Shown: positions 25,904 to 34,724, counted from the stretch's first letter. The stretch: 64,000 bases of DNA from Streptantibioticus silvisoli (GCF_027947535.2 NZ_JAAGKO020000001.1:124001-188000), one strand, 5' to 3'. Notes: a model not told the origin generated them from the letters alone. Numbers and translations: made by a program.

Positions 25904-26638
25904 ATGACCCAGGAAACCATCACAAGGTCCCAGGAATTGCTTAGCACTACGGTGACTGGTCCTGGTCCGCTCAACCCGGCGCGTGCGGCCGCCTCCCAGC
26001 AGGCGGCGGATCTCCGCGCCCGGGGACGTGTTCGCCGCCGCGCCTGTACGGCCAACCTCGACCCCGAACTGCGCATCACGTCGGCCGACCCGGACTTCTA
26101 CCACCAGTTCGGCCGCAGCCCCTCGGACGTCTGCGGTCGCAGCCTCTACGAACTGCTCCACCCCAGCGCGCCCACGGTCTTCGGGCGGCACTTCACCCGG
26201 TTGACGGAACGCCGCTGCAACCGCTTCGCCGAGCGGATGGTGGGCCTCAAGGGTGAGAACGGCGAGACCCCCTTCTCCGGCGAACTGGTCGGGATCGCGG
26301 TCCACCAGAGCGACGACCGGCTGTCCGGCATCGTTGTCATGGTGCAGCCCGACGAGGAAGCCGGGGAACCGGCGGCCACCGAGCCGCTGAAGCACCGCAA
26401 GGCGATCCTGAGCAAGCTCGACGCCCTCGTGCTGGAAGGCGTAGCCAGCGGCGCCTCCACCGTCCAGCTCGCCTCCCGCCTCTACCTCAGCCGCCAGGGC
26501 GTCGAGTACCACGTCGGCCTGATGCTGCGCACCCTCAAGGCCCCCAACCGGGCCGCGCTGGTCGCCCGCGCGCACTCGATGGGCATGCTGACCGTCGGCC
26601 ACTGGCCGCCCCGCGTGCTGCCGGAGTTCGTCAAGTAG
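25904..26638 (+). CDS. PAS-LuxR transcriptional regulator (PimM-like layout)
   Basis: 244 residues. Residues about 45-155 are a PAS fold (ANLDPELRITSADPDFYHQF, SDVCGRSLYELLHP, FSGELVGIAVHQSDDRLSGI). Residues about 165-235 are a LuxR/GerE-type helix-turn-helix (VLEGVASGASTVQLASRLYL, SRQGVEYHVGLMLRTLKAPN). PAS-LuxR proteins of this plan are pathway activators of polyene macrolide clusters (PimM type), and this is the only regulator next to the biosynthetic genes at 28.8-48.5 kb. I infer that it activates them. It is longer than PimM because of an N-terminal extension of about 40 residues. Confidence 0.88.
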   Translation: MTQETITRSQELLSTTVTGPGPLNPARAAASQQAADLRARGRVRRRACTANLDPELRITSADPDFYHQFGRSPSDVCGRSLYELLHPSAPTVFGRHFTRLTERRCNRFAERMVGLKGENGETPFSGELVGIAVHQSDDRLSGIVVMVQPDEEAGEPAATEPLKHRKAILSKLDALVLEGVASGASTVQLASRLYLSRQGVEYHVGLMLRTLKAPNRAALVARAHSMGMLTVGHWPPRVLPEFVK

Positions 26639-27335
26639 GGCGGGCTTTCGGGTAACGGGCGCGCTGGAGGAGGGTCGTCGGGGCGGGGGCCCGGCGGGCG
26701 GCGGTACGGAAAGGGCGGCGCGGGAGCCGATGTGTCGACGGCACGGCCGATGTGTCGACCGCGCGGGACGGCGGGCGGCGTACGGGAGGGGGCTTGGCGA
26801 CGGCACCGGAACGGCGGCCGGTGGCTGACGGCCGACGGTCGGTGGCGCGAAGACCGGTGGCCGACGGGTGCGCTGGCCCCGCCCGCGCCGCGTGACACGC
26901 GCAGGCCGTGACCGGCCCACCCCGGCCACGGCCTGCGCATCTCCCGGACCCCGCCCGGCCCTTCGAGCGCCACGGCCACGGCACCCACCCACCCACCGCA
27001 TCGTCCGGAGCCGCGAGCGACACGCGTTCCGGCGCTGCCCCGACCGCGTCCGACAGGGCGGCGGCATCAGGGGGCGGTTGTAAATCGCGGACAGCCGCCG
27101 GGGGATGATCCGGCCCGCCTCAGTGCACGGGGAACGCCGCCTTGCGCGCGTCTCGGCGCCTCGTGGCCCGGGCTATCCCGTCCCGCCATGCCGAAAAAAC
27201 GGGACCGCGCGGAACGCGAAATGCGGAATGTGGAATCAGCGCACCGGATAATCGCGACGGGTTCTGATTGCGCGACGCCCGAAGCACCGCGGAGCATGAC
27301 CCATTGTCCAGCGCATTCTTCGCGCGCCGGCGCGG
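26639..27335. other. Gene-poor stretch
   Basis: About 700 nt with no convincing gene on either strand. 27190-27300 is less GC-rich than its surroundings and could hold a promoter. Open frames here lack family motifs. Confidence 0.45.
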
Positions 27336-27431
27336 GCCCGGACAAAGGCCAGAACGAAGGCCCGGACAAAGGCCAGAACGGAGGCCAGAACGGAGGCCAG
27401 GACAGAGGCGCGGACAGCGGCGCGGACGGAG
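27336..27431. repeat. 12-bp tandem repeat, eight units
   Basis: Eight contiguous 12-nt units of consensus GCC(C/A)GGACAAAG / GCCAGAACGGAG run from 27336 to 27431. On the plus strand they would encode a PDKGQNEG-type tetrapeptide repeat; on the minus strand they give a Trp/Pro-rich one. No surrounding frame is convincing as a gene, so I list it only as a minisatellite. Confidence 0.85.
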
Positions 27432-27656
27432 TCGTCACGCACCGCCCGCCGACCGGAACAGCCGGATTACCCGCGGCCGAACCGGATTCCGCGCGGCCGG
27501 AGAAGATTCCCGCCGCAGCGGCCAGAACGTTCCGCAGCAGCCGCAATGTCGTCCCGCAGCGAACAAGGGAACACGTCCGCAGAAGGAATCCCCGGGCCGT
27601 CGGTCCGGTGAGCGGAGCGACGGACCGTTGCCTGCGGGAGAGATCACCGACCGCCG

Positions 27657-28217
27657 TCAGCCGTGTTGTCCCCTGGAGCCGATCAGCAGACGAAGGCCGG
27701 CGAGCAGTGTTTTGAGCCTGATGACGAAGGTGATGGCACCGATCAGCGCGGTCAGGCCACCGATTCCGGTCACCGCGAACGCCACCCAGTCGTGCGCGGG
27801 GATGACGCGCGCCGATTGCGGATCACCTTTCCGGTAGGACAGTTGGACGCTGCCGCCGACGGTGGGCCTGACGCTGCTCGTGTTCGGCTCGGTCACCGTC
27901 ACCCTCCGCCCGCTCGCCGCGGTGAAGGCGATGACGGGCGCGTACGCCGGCTGGCCGTGATCGTTTCGGGACGTCTGTACCCCCGTCACGGTCCCGGTGG
28001 TCGACATCCCGTTCGCGTAGGGCTGGTGTTGACGGTGCACGTAGACACCGACTCCGACGAAAACCAGCCCCACCACGAGTACGACCAGCGAACTCAGGAT
28101 GCCGGCCCGTTTCCGGCCGACCTGTCCATCGATACCGACGATGCCGTCGGCGACGAGTATGCCTCCCGCGACGGCTCGTCCCCGGCGGCCCGTCACGTAG
28201 TCCCTGAACGATGTCAC
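27657..28217 (-). CDS. DUF3592-like membrane protein
   Basis: 186 residues from GTG 28217 (GGAG about 9 nt upstream); the frame stays open much further up, but that part is low-complexity repeat. A TM helix (GILSSLVVLVVGLVFVGVGV), an exported beta-rich domain (TTGTVTGVQTSRNDHGQPAY, APVIAFTAASGRRVTVTEP, SVQLSYRKGDPQSARVIP) and a second TM helix match DUF3592. No enzymatic function is known. It sits alone between repeat arrays. Confidence 0.72.
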   Translation of the reverse strand: MTSFRDYVTGRRGRAVAGGILVADGIVGIDGQVGRKRAGILSSLVVLVVGLVFVGVGVYVHRQHQPYANGMSTTGTVTGVQTSRNDHGQPAYAPVIAFTAASGRRVTVTEPNTSSVRPTVGGSVQLSYRKGDPQSARVIPAHDWVAFAVTGIGGLTALIGAITFVIRLKTLLAGLRLLIGSRGQHG

Positions 28218-28230
28218 TACCGAGTTCTCC

Positions 28231-28430
28231 GTGCTCTGTCTTCGTGCGCTGTGTCCTCGTGCGCTGTGTCTTCGTGCGCTGTCTTCGCGTGCTGTCCGCG
28301 TGCTCTGCGTCTTCGCCGTCCGTCTTCTGGGTCCGTGTCCGCGTGGTCCGCGTCTTCCTGGTCCGTGACCTCGCAGTCCGTCCGCGTGGTCCGTGTCCTC
28401 GCCGTCCGCGTCTTCGCCGTGGCGAACCGG
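28231..28430. repeat. Degenerate 15-bp minisatellite
   Basis: Three near-identical units TGTCTTCGTGCGCTG fill 28237-28281; decaying relatives (GTCCGCGTGGTC, GTCTTCGCCGTCC) continue to about 28430. On the minus strand the core encodes an AHEDT pentapeptide repeat just upstream of the DUF3592 start. Confidence 0.75.
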
Positions 28431-28591
28431 TCGGTCTCCGGGCCGGTTGGGCCCACCCCGCCGAGGCCCGATCGGTGATCGCAGGGGTCGGGGCGTCGGC
28501 GCAGCGGCCGGGCGCCGACCGCACGGCGCCTCGTGACCACCGCTTGCCGTGGCCATAGCCGGACCCCAGGGTGACCGCGCTTACGGCCCTG

Positions 28592-28620
28592 CCGCCAGGG
28601 TGCGGTTCACCCCGTCGCGA
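28592..28620. repeat. Dispersed palindromic motif, copy A
   Basis: The core CCAGGGTGCGGTTCACCCC at 28595-28613 contains the GGGTG...CACCC dyad and lies about 190 nt upstream of the aminopeptidase start. Copies B (18499-18526) and C (25432-25457) share most of it. Confidence 0.5.
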
Positions 28621-28808
28621 GGGGGAGGTGAGCCGGCCGGGCTCGGCTGCCGCCTGTCCGGATCCGGTTCGGCCAGGCCGGCGGGCGGGGCGGGCGGTGC
28701 CGCGCGGGCGGAGCGGCTTGCCTTCGATACCTCGTTGACTCGGCTGAACGGCCGTGCAACGGTGGGTGCGCTGCTCTGAGAACCGCTGGGAACTGGAGGC
28801 AGGCCGCT

Positions 28809-30170
28809 GTGACCTTCGGAGACGATGACTCCCGCCAGGCCATGGATCGCAGTTTGACCCCGGATCAACTCGAACTCTTCGAGAAGGGGTTCGCCGCCCG
28901 GTCGGCGAACCGGCTGATGCAGAACGCCGTCACCCAGACGCCGGTGGACGACGTCGCCCTGGACCGGCGGGTCGTCACCGGTATCGACCACTCGGTCTCG
29001 CACCATCTGGACGACTGGAAGGTCACCAACCAGAAGAAAAGCGGCCGCTGCTGGATGTTCGCCGGGCTCAACCTGCTCCGGGTCGGCGCCGCGCGGAAGC
29101 TGGGTGTGAAGGACTTCGAGTTCTCGCAGAACTACCTGCTGTGGTGGGACAAGTTCGAGCGGGCGAACCACTTCCTCGAAGCGGTCGTCGAGACGTCGGA
29201 CCGTGAGGTGGACGACCGCACGGTGGCGCACCTGCTGTCGGACCCGATCGGGGACGGCGGGCAGTGGAACATGTTCGTGGCGCTGGTCGCCAAGCACGGT
29301 CTGGTACCCAAGTCGGCGATGCCGGAGACCCACAGCTCCTCCGCCACCCGGGCGATGAACCTGGCGCTGAAGACCCTGCTGCGCCAGGGCGCCCGCGACC
29401 TGCGCGCACTGGCCGCCGAGGGGGTCGCGGCGCAGCGGGAGTGCAAGCGGGAGGTGCTGGCCGCCATCCACCGGGTGCTCAGCATCCACCTCGGCACGCC
29501 GCCGCAGCGGTTCCTGTGGCAGTGGGAGGACAAGGACAAGGAGTTCCACCGCGACGGCTGGCTCACCCCGGCGCAGTTCGCCGCCTCGTACGCGCAGCTC
29601 CCGCTGGAGGACTACGTCTGCCTGGTGCACGACCCGCGGGAGTCCAGCCCGGTCGGCCGCACGTTCACCGTGCAGTACCTGGGCAACGTCGTGGACGCCC
29701 CGCCGGTGGTCTATCTCAACGCGCCGATGGAGCTGCTGAAGCGGCTGACCATGACCGCGATCGTCGACGGCGAGCCGGTGTGGTTCGGCTGCGACGTGAG
29801 CAAGATGTCGCGCTCGGACGTCGGGGTGTGGGATGCCGCGCTCTACGACTACGCGGGGGTCTACGACGCCCCCTTCACCATGGACAAGGCCGACCGGCTG
29901 CTTCACCACGAGACGCAGATGACCCACGCCATGCTGTTCACCGGCGTCGACGTGGTGGACGGCAGTCCGCGCCGCTGGCGGGTGGAGAACAGCTGGGGCG
30001 CGGAGAAGGCCGACCGGGGCTTTTGGACCATGAACGACTCGTGGTTCGGTGAGTACGTCTTCGAGATCGCGGTCCGGCGCTCCGCGCTGCCGCCGGAGCT
30101 GGCCGCCGCCCTCGACCAGCCGCCGATCGTCCTGCCCGCCTGGGACCCCATGGGCGCCCTCGCCGACTGA
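28809..30170 (+). CDS. Aminopeptidase C / bleomycin hydrolase (peptidase C1B)
   Basis: 453 residues from GTG 28809 with GGAGG upstream, the normal family length. The papain-like triad is complete: NQKKSGRCWMFAG with Cys81, MTHAMLFTGV with His373 and RWRVENSWG with Asn394. Family members form cytoplasmic hexamers that trim peptides from the N-terminus and can inactivate bleomycin by deamidation. Its position next to a biosynthetic cluster suggests either a housekeeping gene at the border or a role in processing or resistance. A hairpin terminator follows. Confidence 0.93.
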   Translation: MTFGDDDSRQAMDRSLTPDQLELFEKGFAARSANRLMQNAVTQTPVDDVALDRRVVTGIDHSVSHHLDDWKVTNQKKSGRCWMFAGLNLLRVGAARKLGVKDFEFSQNYLLWWDKFERANHFLEAVVETSDREVDDRTVAHLLSDPIGDGGQWNMFVALVAKHGLVPKSAMPETHSSSATRAMNLALKTLLRQGARDLRALAAEGVAAQRECKREVLAAIHRVLSIHLGTPPQRFLWQWEDKDKEFHRDGWLTPAQFAASYAQLPLEDYVCLVHDPRESSPVGRTFTVQYLGNVVDAPPVVYLNAPMELLKRLTMTAIVDGEPVWFGCDVSKMSRSDVGVWDAALYDYAGVYDAPFTMDKADRLLHHETQMTHAMLFTGVDVVDGSPRRWRVENSWGAEKADRGFWTMNDSWFGEYVFEIAVRRSALPPELAAALDQPPIVLPAWDPMGALAD

Positions 30171-30212
30171 GGACGTCCGGAAGACGGACCGCGCCGCACG
30201 AGGGCGCGGGCT

Positions 30213-30233
30213 CCCCGCCTCCCCGAGGCGGGG
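30213..30233 (+). terminator. Hairpin terminator after aminopeptidase C
   Basis: A perfect 9-bp stem CCCCGCCTC / GAGGCGGGG with a 3-nt loop, 43 nt after the stop codon. Confidence 0.75.
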
Positions 30234-30477
30234 GTCCGCCTCCTCGCTCACGATCCGGGTGAGCTGTCGTGTACGACGGCCACCAGGACCGTCCCCCTCG
30301 CCATCGCAGCCGGTCCCGTCACCGTCCGCCCGTAGCGGAGCGGTCTCGTGCTGCCCCGGGGCGACGGCGGACGGGACGGTCCCGGGTGCTGACGCCGGAC
30401 GGGCTGGTGCCCCGCGGTGCCCGAACCCACGACTCGCGGCTGTGACCTGCACGTTCACTGATCGCGAACGCGACCCC

Positions 30478-31635
30478 TCAGGCCCCCGGTGCCGGGGGCC
30501 ACACCGTGACGGTGTCGGGGGTGAGGTCGGTCAGGCGGGGGCGGCCGGCGAGGGTCATCGTCTGTTCCAGGTCCTCGCGCAGCAGGCGCAGGACCGCGGC
30601 CACCCCGTCGCGGCCGTCGTGGGCCAGGCCCCACAGGACCGGCCGGCCCACCAGCACCGTGCGGGCGCCCAGGGCCAGCGCCTTGGCGATGTCGCCGCCG
30701 GAGCGGATACCGCCGTCGAGGAGCACCGGTATCCGCTCCCCCACCGCGCCGGCGACCTCGGGCAGGGCGGCCAGCGGCGGGACGGCGCCGTCGAGTTGCC
30801 GGCCGCCGTGGTTGGAGACGATCACGGCGTCGACGCCGTGGTCGAGGGCGAGGCGGGCGTCCTCGGCGGTCAGCACGCCCTTCAGTACCAGGGGCAGCGG
30901 CGTCAGGGCACGCAGCCAGGCCAGGTCCGCCCAGGTGATCGCGGGGTCGAACTGGTCGCGGGACTGGGCCTCGATCGCGGAGGCGCCCCGGGTGCCGTAG
31001 GAGTTGGCGGACGGGACGGACGCGATGTTGACGGCGGCCAGCCGGTCCGGCAGCCGGAAGGAGTTGCGCACGTCGCGCAGCCGGCGGCCGACGCGCGGGG
31101 CGTCGACGGTCAGCACCAGCGCCCGGTATCCCGCGTCCGCGGCGCGGCGCACCACGTCGGCGAGTACGTCGCGGCGGCGCAGCCAGTACAGCTGGAGCCA
31201 CAGCGGGCCGGTCGCCGCCGCCGCGATGTCCTCGATCGTCTCGCCCGCCAGCATCCCCACCACGAACAGCGCCCCGGCCGCGCCGGCCGCCCGGGCGGTG
31301 GCCAACTCCGCCTCCGGGTGGGCCAGTCCGTGGTAGGCGAGCGGTGCCACGCCGATCGGGGCGGCCAGCCGGGCGCCGAGCAGTTCGACGCCCGGGTCGA
31401 CCGCGGAGACGTCGACCAGCACGCGGGGGCGCAGCGCGAGCCGCTGGAACTGGGCGCGGTTGGCAGCGAGCGTCCACTCCTCGCCCGCGGCGCCCTCGAT
31501 GAAGTCCCACACGTCGGCGGGCAGCCGGTCGCGGGCCGCGGCCTCCAGGTCCGCCAGGTCGAGCGGCTCACCGCGGTCCGCGGGCGTCACGCCGTCCGGT
31601 GCGGGACGCGGCCGGGTGCCGTCCCCCGTGGTCAC
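30478..31635 (-). CDS. hmo: 4-hydroxymandelate oxidase (FMN-dependent alpha-hydroxy acid oxidase)
   Basis: 385 residues from GTG 31635, which overlaps the HpgT stop by 4 nt. It is an FMN TIM-barrel oxidase of the glycolate/lactate/mandelate family: DLEAAARDRLPADVWDFIEG near the N-terminus, an LQLYWLRRRD strand, LVLTVDAPRVGRR, LPLVLKGVLTAEDA, and VIVSNHGGRQLDG with the active-site His-Gly-Gly-Arg. Together with the 4-hydroxymandelate synthase and HpgT-type aminotransferase in the same operon it should oxidise 4-hydroxymandelate to 4-hydroxyphenylglyoxylate. It is the last gene of the minus-strand run, and a hairpin overlaps its final codons. Confidence 0.88.
   Translation of the reverse strand: MTTGDGTRPRPAPDGVTPADRGEPLDLADLEAAARDRLPADVWDFIEGAAGEEWTLAANRAQFQRLALRPRVLVDVSAVDPGVELLGARLAAPIGVAPLAYHGLAHPEAELATARAAGAAGALFVVGMLAGETIEDIAAAATGPLWLQLYWLRRRDVLADVVRRAADAGYRALVLTVDAPRVGRRLRDVRNSFRLPDRLAAVNIASVPSANSYGTRGASAIEAQSRDQFDPAITWADLAWLRALTPLPLVLKGVLTAEDARLALDHGVDAVIVSNHGGRQLDGAVPPLAALPEVAGAVGERIPVLLDGGIRSGGDIAKALALGARTVLVGRPVLWGLAHDGRDGVAAVLRLLREDLEQTMTLAGRPRLTDLTPDTVTVWPPAPGA
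30481..30500 (-). terminator. Hairpin overlapping the end of hmo
   Basis: GGCCCCCGG-TG-CCGGGGGCC forms a near-perfect stem that includes codons just before the hmo stop. It is a plausible end of the long biosynthetic operon. Confidence 0.5.
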
Positions 31636-32927
31636 ACCGCCTCCCGCAGGAAGCCGGCGAGTCGGCGGACGCCTTCGGCGATGTCGGCCGGTTCCAGGCA
31701 ACTGCACGACAGGCGCAGGTCGTTGGTCCCTCCGCCGGCGGGGTGGAAGCCGGCCATCGGGGTCCACAGCACGCCCCACGCGCGGGCGCAGCGTTCCAGT
31801 GCGGCGTCGTCCGCGGTGAACGGCACGGTGACGACGGCGAAGAAGCCGCCTTCGGGCGCGTTCCAGTCCAGGCCGAGCGCGGTCCGCTCGGCGGCGGGGA
31901 AGGCGGCGTCGAGGCAGTCGAGCAGGGTGGCCATGTTGCGGGCGTAGAAGCGGCGGGAGCGTTCGTTGGCCTCGCGCAGCCGGAAGCCGTGGTGCAGCAG
32001 CATGCCGCCGATGACCGCCTGGCTGAGCGAGGGGGTGTTGACGGTGGTCATGCTCTTGAGCTTGGCGAGTTCGTCGGCGAGCAGGCCGCGCCGGCCGTCG
32101 GGGTGGACGACCTCCTGGTCGGCGACGACGTAGCCGAGCCGGGCGCCGGGGAAGCAGGTCTTGGCGAAGGAGCCCAGGTGGACGACGAGGCGGTCCGGGT
32201 CGAGGGCCTTGAGGGTGGGCCGGGGCAGCGGGTCGGTGCCGAAGAAGCCGTAGGGGTCGTCCTCGATGACCAGCAGGTCGTGCTCGGCGGCGGTGGCCAG
32301 CAGCCGGTGGCGGTCCTCGGTGGCCATGCTGGTGCCGGAGGGGTTGGCGAAGTCGGGCACGACGTAGAAGGCGCGTGGCCGGCGGCCGGCGGCCCGCAGC
32401 CGGGTGGCGGCCGCGGCGAGGGCGGCGGGGTCCGCGCCGCCGGGGCCCTCGGGGACGAACTCGACGGCGATGTCGAGCAGCCGGGCGGCGCCGGTGATGC
32501 CCACGTAGCAGGGCGAGCTGACCAGCAGGACGTCGCGGGGCGAGGCGAACAGCGCGCGCAGCACCAGCAGCATGCCCTCCTGGGCGCCGACGGTGACGAC
32601 GAGCGCCTCGGGGTCGACGCGCAGGTCCTCGTCGGCCTCCAGGGTCCGGGCGATCAGTTCGTGGACGATGCCCTTGGTGCGGCCGTACTGGAACAGTTCG
32701 GTACGCACCCGCTCCGACGGCATGCCGCGGTCCTTGGCGAGGTGTTCGAGGTAGGTGTCGAGGTAGGTGTGGACGGAGTCCACCTCGAAGAAGCCCTCGT
32801 AGGGGCGGCCGGGGGCGAAGGAGATCGCGTCCGGGTACCGGGTGGTGACCTCGTTGAGGAAGGTCATGGTGTCCAGCAGCGGGTCGGACAGCGAACCGTG
32901 CAGGTCCAGCGGGGTCAGCGCGGTCAC
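31632..32927 (-). CDS. hpgT: 4-hydroxyphenylglycine aminotransferase (HpgT-type, PLP)
   Basis: 431 residues from GTG 32927, overlapping the hydrolase stop (GTGA). Fold type I aminotransferase of the MocR/AAT class: TVGAQEGMLLVLRALF, YVVPDFANPSGTSMA, LLVIEDDPYGFF and the PLP-lysine motif LGSFAKTCFPGARLGYV. HpgT converts 4-hydroxyphenylglyoxylate to L-4-hydroxyphenylglycine with an amino donor such as tyrosine, regenerating 4-hydroxyphenylpyruvate. The assignment rests on fold plus linkage to the Hmo and HmaS homologues; by sequence alone another aromatic substrate remains possible. Confidence 0.82.
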   Translation of the reverse strand: MTALTPLDLHGSLSDPLLDTMTFLNEVTTRYPDAISFAPGRPYEGFFEVDSVHTYLDTYLEHLAKDRGMPSERVRTELFQYGRTKGIVHELIARTLEADEDLRVDPEALVVTVGAQEGMLLVLRALFASPRDVLLVSSPCYVGITGAARLLDIAVEFVPEGPGGADPAALAAAATRLRAAGRRPRAFYVVPDFANPSGTSMATEDRHRLLATAAEHDLLVIEDDPYGFFGTDPLPRPTLKALDPDRLVVHLGSFAKTCFPGARLGYVVADQEVVHPDGRRGLLADELAKLKSMTTVNTPSLSQAVIGGMLLHHGFRLREANERSRRFYARNMATLLDCLDAAFPAAERTALGLDWNAPEGGFFAVVTVPFTADDAALERCARAWGVLWTPMAGFHPAGGGTNDLRLSCSCLEPADIAEGVRRLAGFLREAV

Positions 32928-33895
32928 GGCCGGCCCTCCGCGACGGGGGCCGGAGCGGAGGCGGGGGCGTCGAGCGCGGTGCGCAGCCGGCCGGCGATCC
33001 AGGCGTGCGCCTCGCGGGCCTCCGCCAGGACGCCGGTCATGGTGAAGAAGCCGTGCGCCATGCCGTCGTAGCGCCGGGCGGCGACGGCGACCCCGGCGTC
33101 GCGGAGCCGGTCGGCGTACCGCTCCCCCTCGTCGCGCAGCGGGTCGTACTCGGCGGTGACGACGGTGGCCTCCGGCAGGCCGCCGAGGTCGGCGGCGCGC
33201 AGCGGGGAGGCCAGCGGGTCGGTGCCGTCGGCGCCGGCGAGGTAGTGCCCCCAGTACCAGGCGACCGAGTGCCGGTTGAACAGCAGCGGGTCGGTGTTCT
33301 CGCGGGCGGAGGGGGTGTCGGCGCGGTGGTCGGTGTTGGGGTAGACCAGGACCTGGTGGCGGATGGCCGGGCCGCCGCGGTCGCGGGCGAGCAGGGTGGT
33401 GGCGGCGGCCAGGTTGCCGCCGGCGCTGTCCCCGGCGACGGCCAGCCGCGCCGGGTCGCCGCCGAACCGCGCCGCGTTGCCGGCCGCCCAGCACAGCGCG
33501 GCGTAGCAGTCGTGGACGGCGGCCGGGAACGGGTTCTCCGGGGCGAGGCGGTAGCCGACGGCGATCGTGACGCATCCGGCGGCGTTGGCCAGCGAGCGGC
33601 AGACCGCGTCGCCGGTGTCGAGGCTGCCGAGCGTCCAGCCGCCGCCGAAGAAGTACAGCAGGACGGGCCGGCCGGGGACGGCGTCCGGCCGGTAGACGCG
33701 TACCGGCAGGTCGCCGTCCGGGCCGGGGATCGTCTCCTCGGCGAGCTGGTGCACCCGCTCCCCGGTGCCCGCGCCGGCGCGGATCGCCGCCAGGTCGGCG
33801 GCCCGCGCCTGGGCGAGCGTCAGTTCGTAGAGCGGCGGGGTGCCCTCGGCGGCCCGGTGGGCGCGCTGGGCCTGGAGTTGCGGGTGGAGCGGCAT
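32924..33895 (-). CDS. Alpha/beta hydrolase of the HSL type with altered oxyanion motif
   Basis: 323 residues, ATG 33895. Nucleophile elbow GDSAGGNLA, acid in YDPLRDEG and His in GMAHGFF are intact. In hormone-sensitive-lipase-type esterases the oxyanion motif is HGGG(W); here it reads YFFGGGWTLGS, with Phe in place of His. Position within the biosynthetic run suggests a role in ester or thioester cleavage, product release or acyl transfer. The substrate is unknown. Confidence 0.82.
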   Translation of the reverse strand: MPLHPQLQAQRAHRAAEGTPPLYELTLAQARAADLAAIRAGAGTGERVHQLAEETIPGPDGDLPVRVYRPDAVPGRPVLLYFFGGGWTLGSLDTGDAVCRSLANAAGCVTIAVGYRLAPENPFPAAVHDCYAALCWAAGNAARFGGDPARLAVAGDSAGGNLAAATTLLARDRGGPAIRHQVLVYPNTDHRADTPSARENTDPLLFNRHSVAWYWGHYLAGADGTDPLASPLRAADLGGLPEATVVTAEYDPLRDEGERYADRLRDAGVAVAARRYDGMAHGFFTMTGVLAEAREAHAWIAGRLRTALDAPASAPAPVAEGRP

Positions 33896-33929
33896 GGTCG
33901 GGTCTCCGGGGAGCGGGTGCGGCGGGTCG

Positions 33930-34724
33930 TCAGCGGCCGGGGAAGGAGGCGGTGATGGAGTCCCACAGCGCCACGCGGGCGGACAGCGCGTCGTGGACGG
34001 TACGGGCGCACTCCTCCCACTTGGCCCGGTCGTCGCCGCACAGGTCGATGAGCATCTGCATGGCCATCGGGGTGTGCATCTCGCCGTCGACCTCGATGTG
34101 CCGGGCGAGGTAGTCCTTGAAGACGGTCAGCGTGCCGGCCGTGTCCTCGATCCCGACGACCTGCTGGAACATCTCCGGGATCAGGTCCTCGCGGCCGAAG
34201 GCGAACGCGGCGGCCTGGCAGTGCACCGGGGCGGACTCGATGATCCCCCAGGTGGTGGTGACGAAGTCGGCCGCGCCCTGCGGTACTTCGGCGCGCTTGA
34301 GGGCTTCGGCGACGCCGGTCCCGTCGCGCAGCAGGCCGATGAAGGTGTCGATGGGCGTGGTGTCGGCGCCGGCGGCGGCCATGCCTTCGAGGTAGAGCTC
34401 GAAGTGGCTGATGTAGCCGTCGCCGTACTCGTCGCTCTCCTCGACCAGCACGATGTCGTTGATCAGCCGCCGGCTGGCGGTGGGCCCGCTGGGCACCCAG
34501 GGGACCTGGACGCAGGTGAGGTTGCGCTGAAGGGACTTCAGCAGGCACATGAAGTCCCAGACGGCGAAGACGTGGGTGCCGAGGAAGACCCGGACGCGCT
34601 CCAGGTCGTCCAGGGCGGTGTAGACGGGGTGGGCGACGACCTGTCCGCGTACCGGCTCGATGGCCTTCTGCAGGCTGACGAGTCCGGGGTGGGTGCGGTC
34701 CCAGTGGTAACGGCTGGCGGTCAT
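33930..34724 (-). CDS. DUF3050 protein, heme-oxygenase-like diiron oxidase candidate
   Basis: 264 residues from ATG 34724 with AAGGAGAA upstream. All-helical. Typical DUF3050 segments are [51 protein letters not shown], and [15 protein letters not shown]. Conserved Glu/His/Asp residues in the third to sixth helices could bind two metal ions as in heme-oxygenase-like diiron oxidases, a group that performs N-oxygenation, C-C cleavage and oxidative decarboxylation. DUF3050 itself has no assigned reaction that I know of. Within this operon it is a candidate for an oxidative step on an amino-acid- or aryl-derived intermediate. Confidence 0.78.
   Translation of the reverse strand: MTASRYHWDRTHPGLVSLQKAIEPVRGQVVAHPVYTALDDLERVRVFLGTHVFAVWDFMCLLKSLQRNLTCVQVPWVPSGPTASRRLINDIVLVEESDEYGDGYISHFELYLEGMAAAGADTTPIDTFIGLLRDGTGVAEALKRAEVPQGAADFVTTTWGIIESAPVHCQAAAFAFGREDLIPEMFQQVVGIEDTAGTLTVFKDYLARHIEVDGEMHTPMAMQMLIDLCGDDRAKWEECARTVHDALSARVALWDSITASFPGR

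Noticed and set aside
27188-27715. A possible 175-residue protein containing PDKGQNEG-type repeats
   Set aside because: No ribosome site, it overlaps the end of the DUF3592 gene, and its composition is explained by the 12-bp repeat array.
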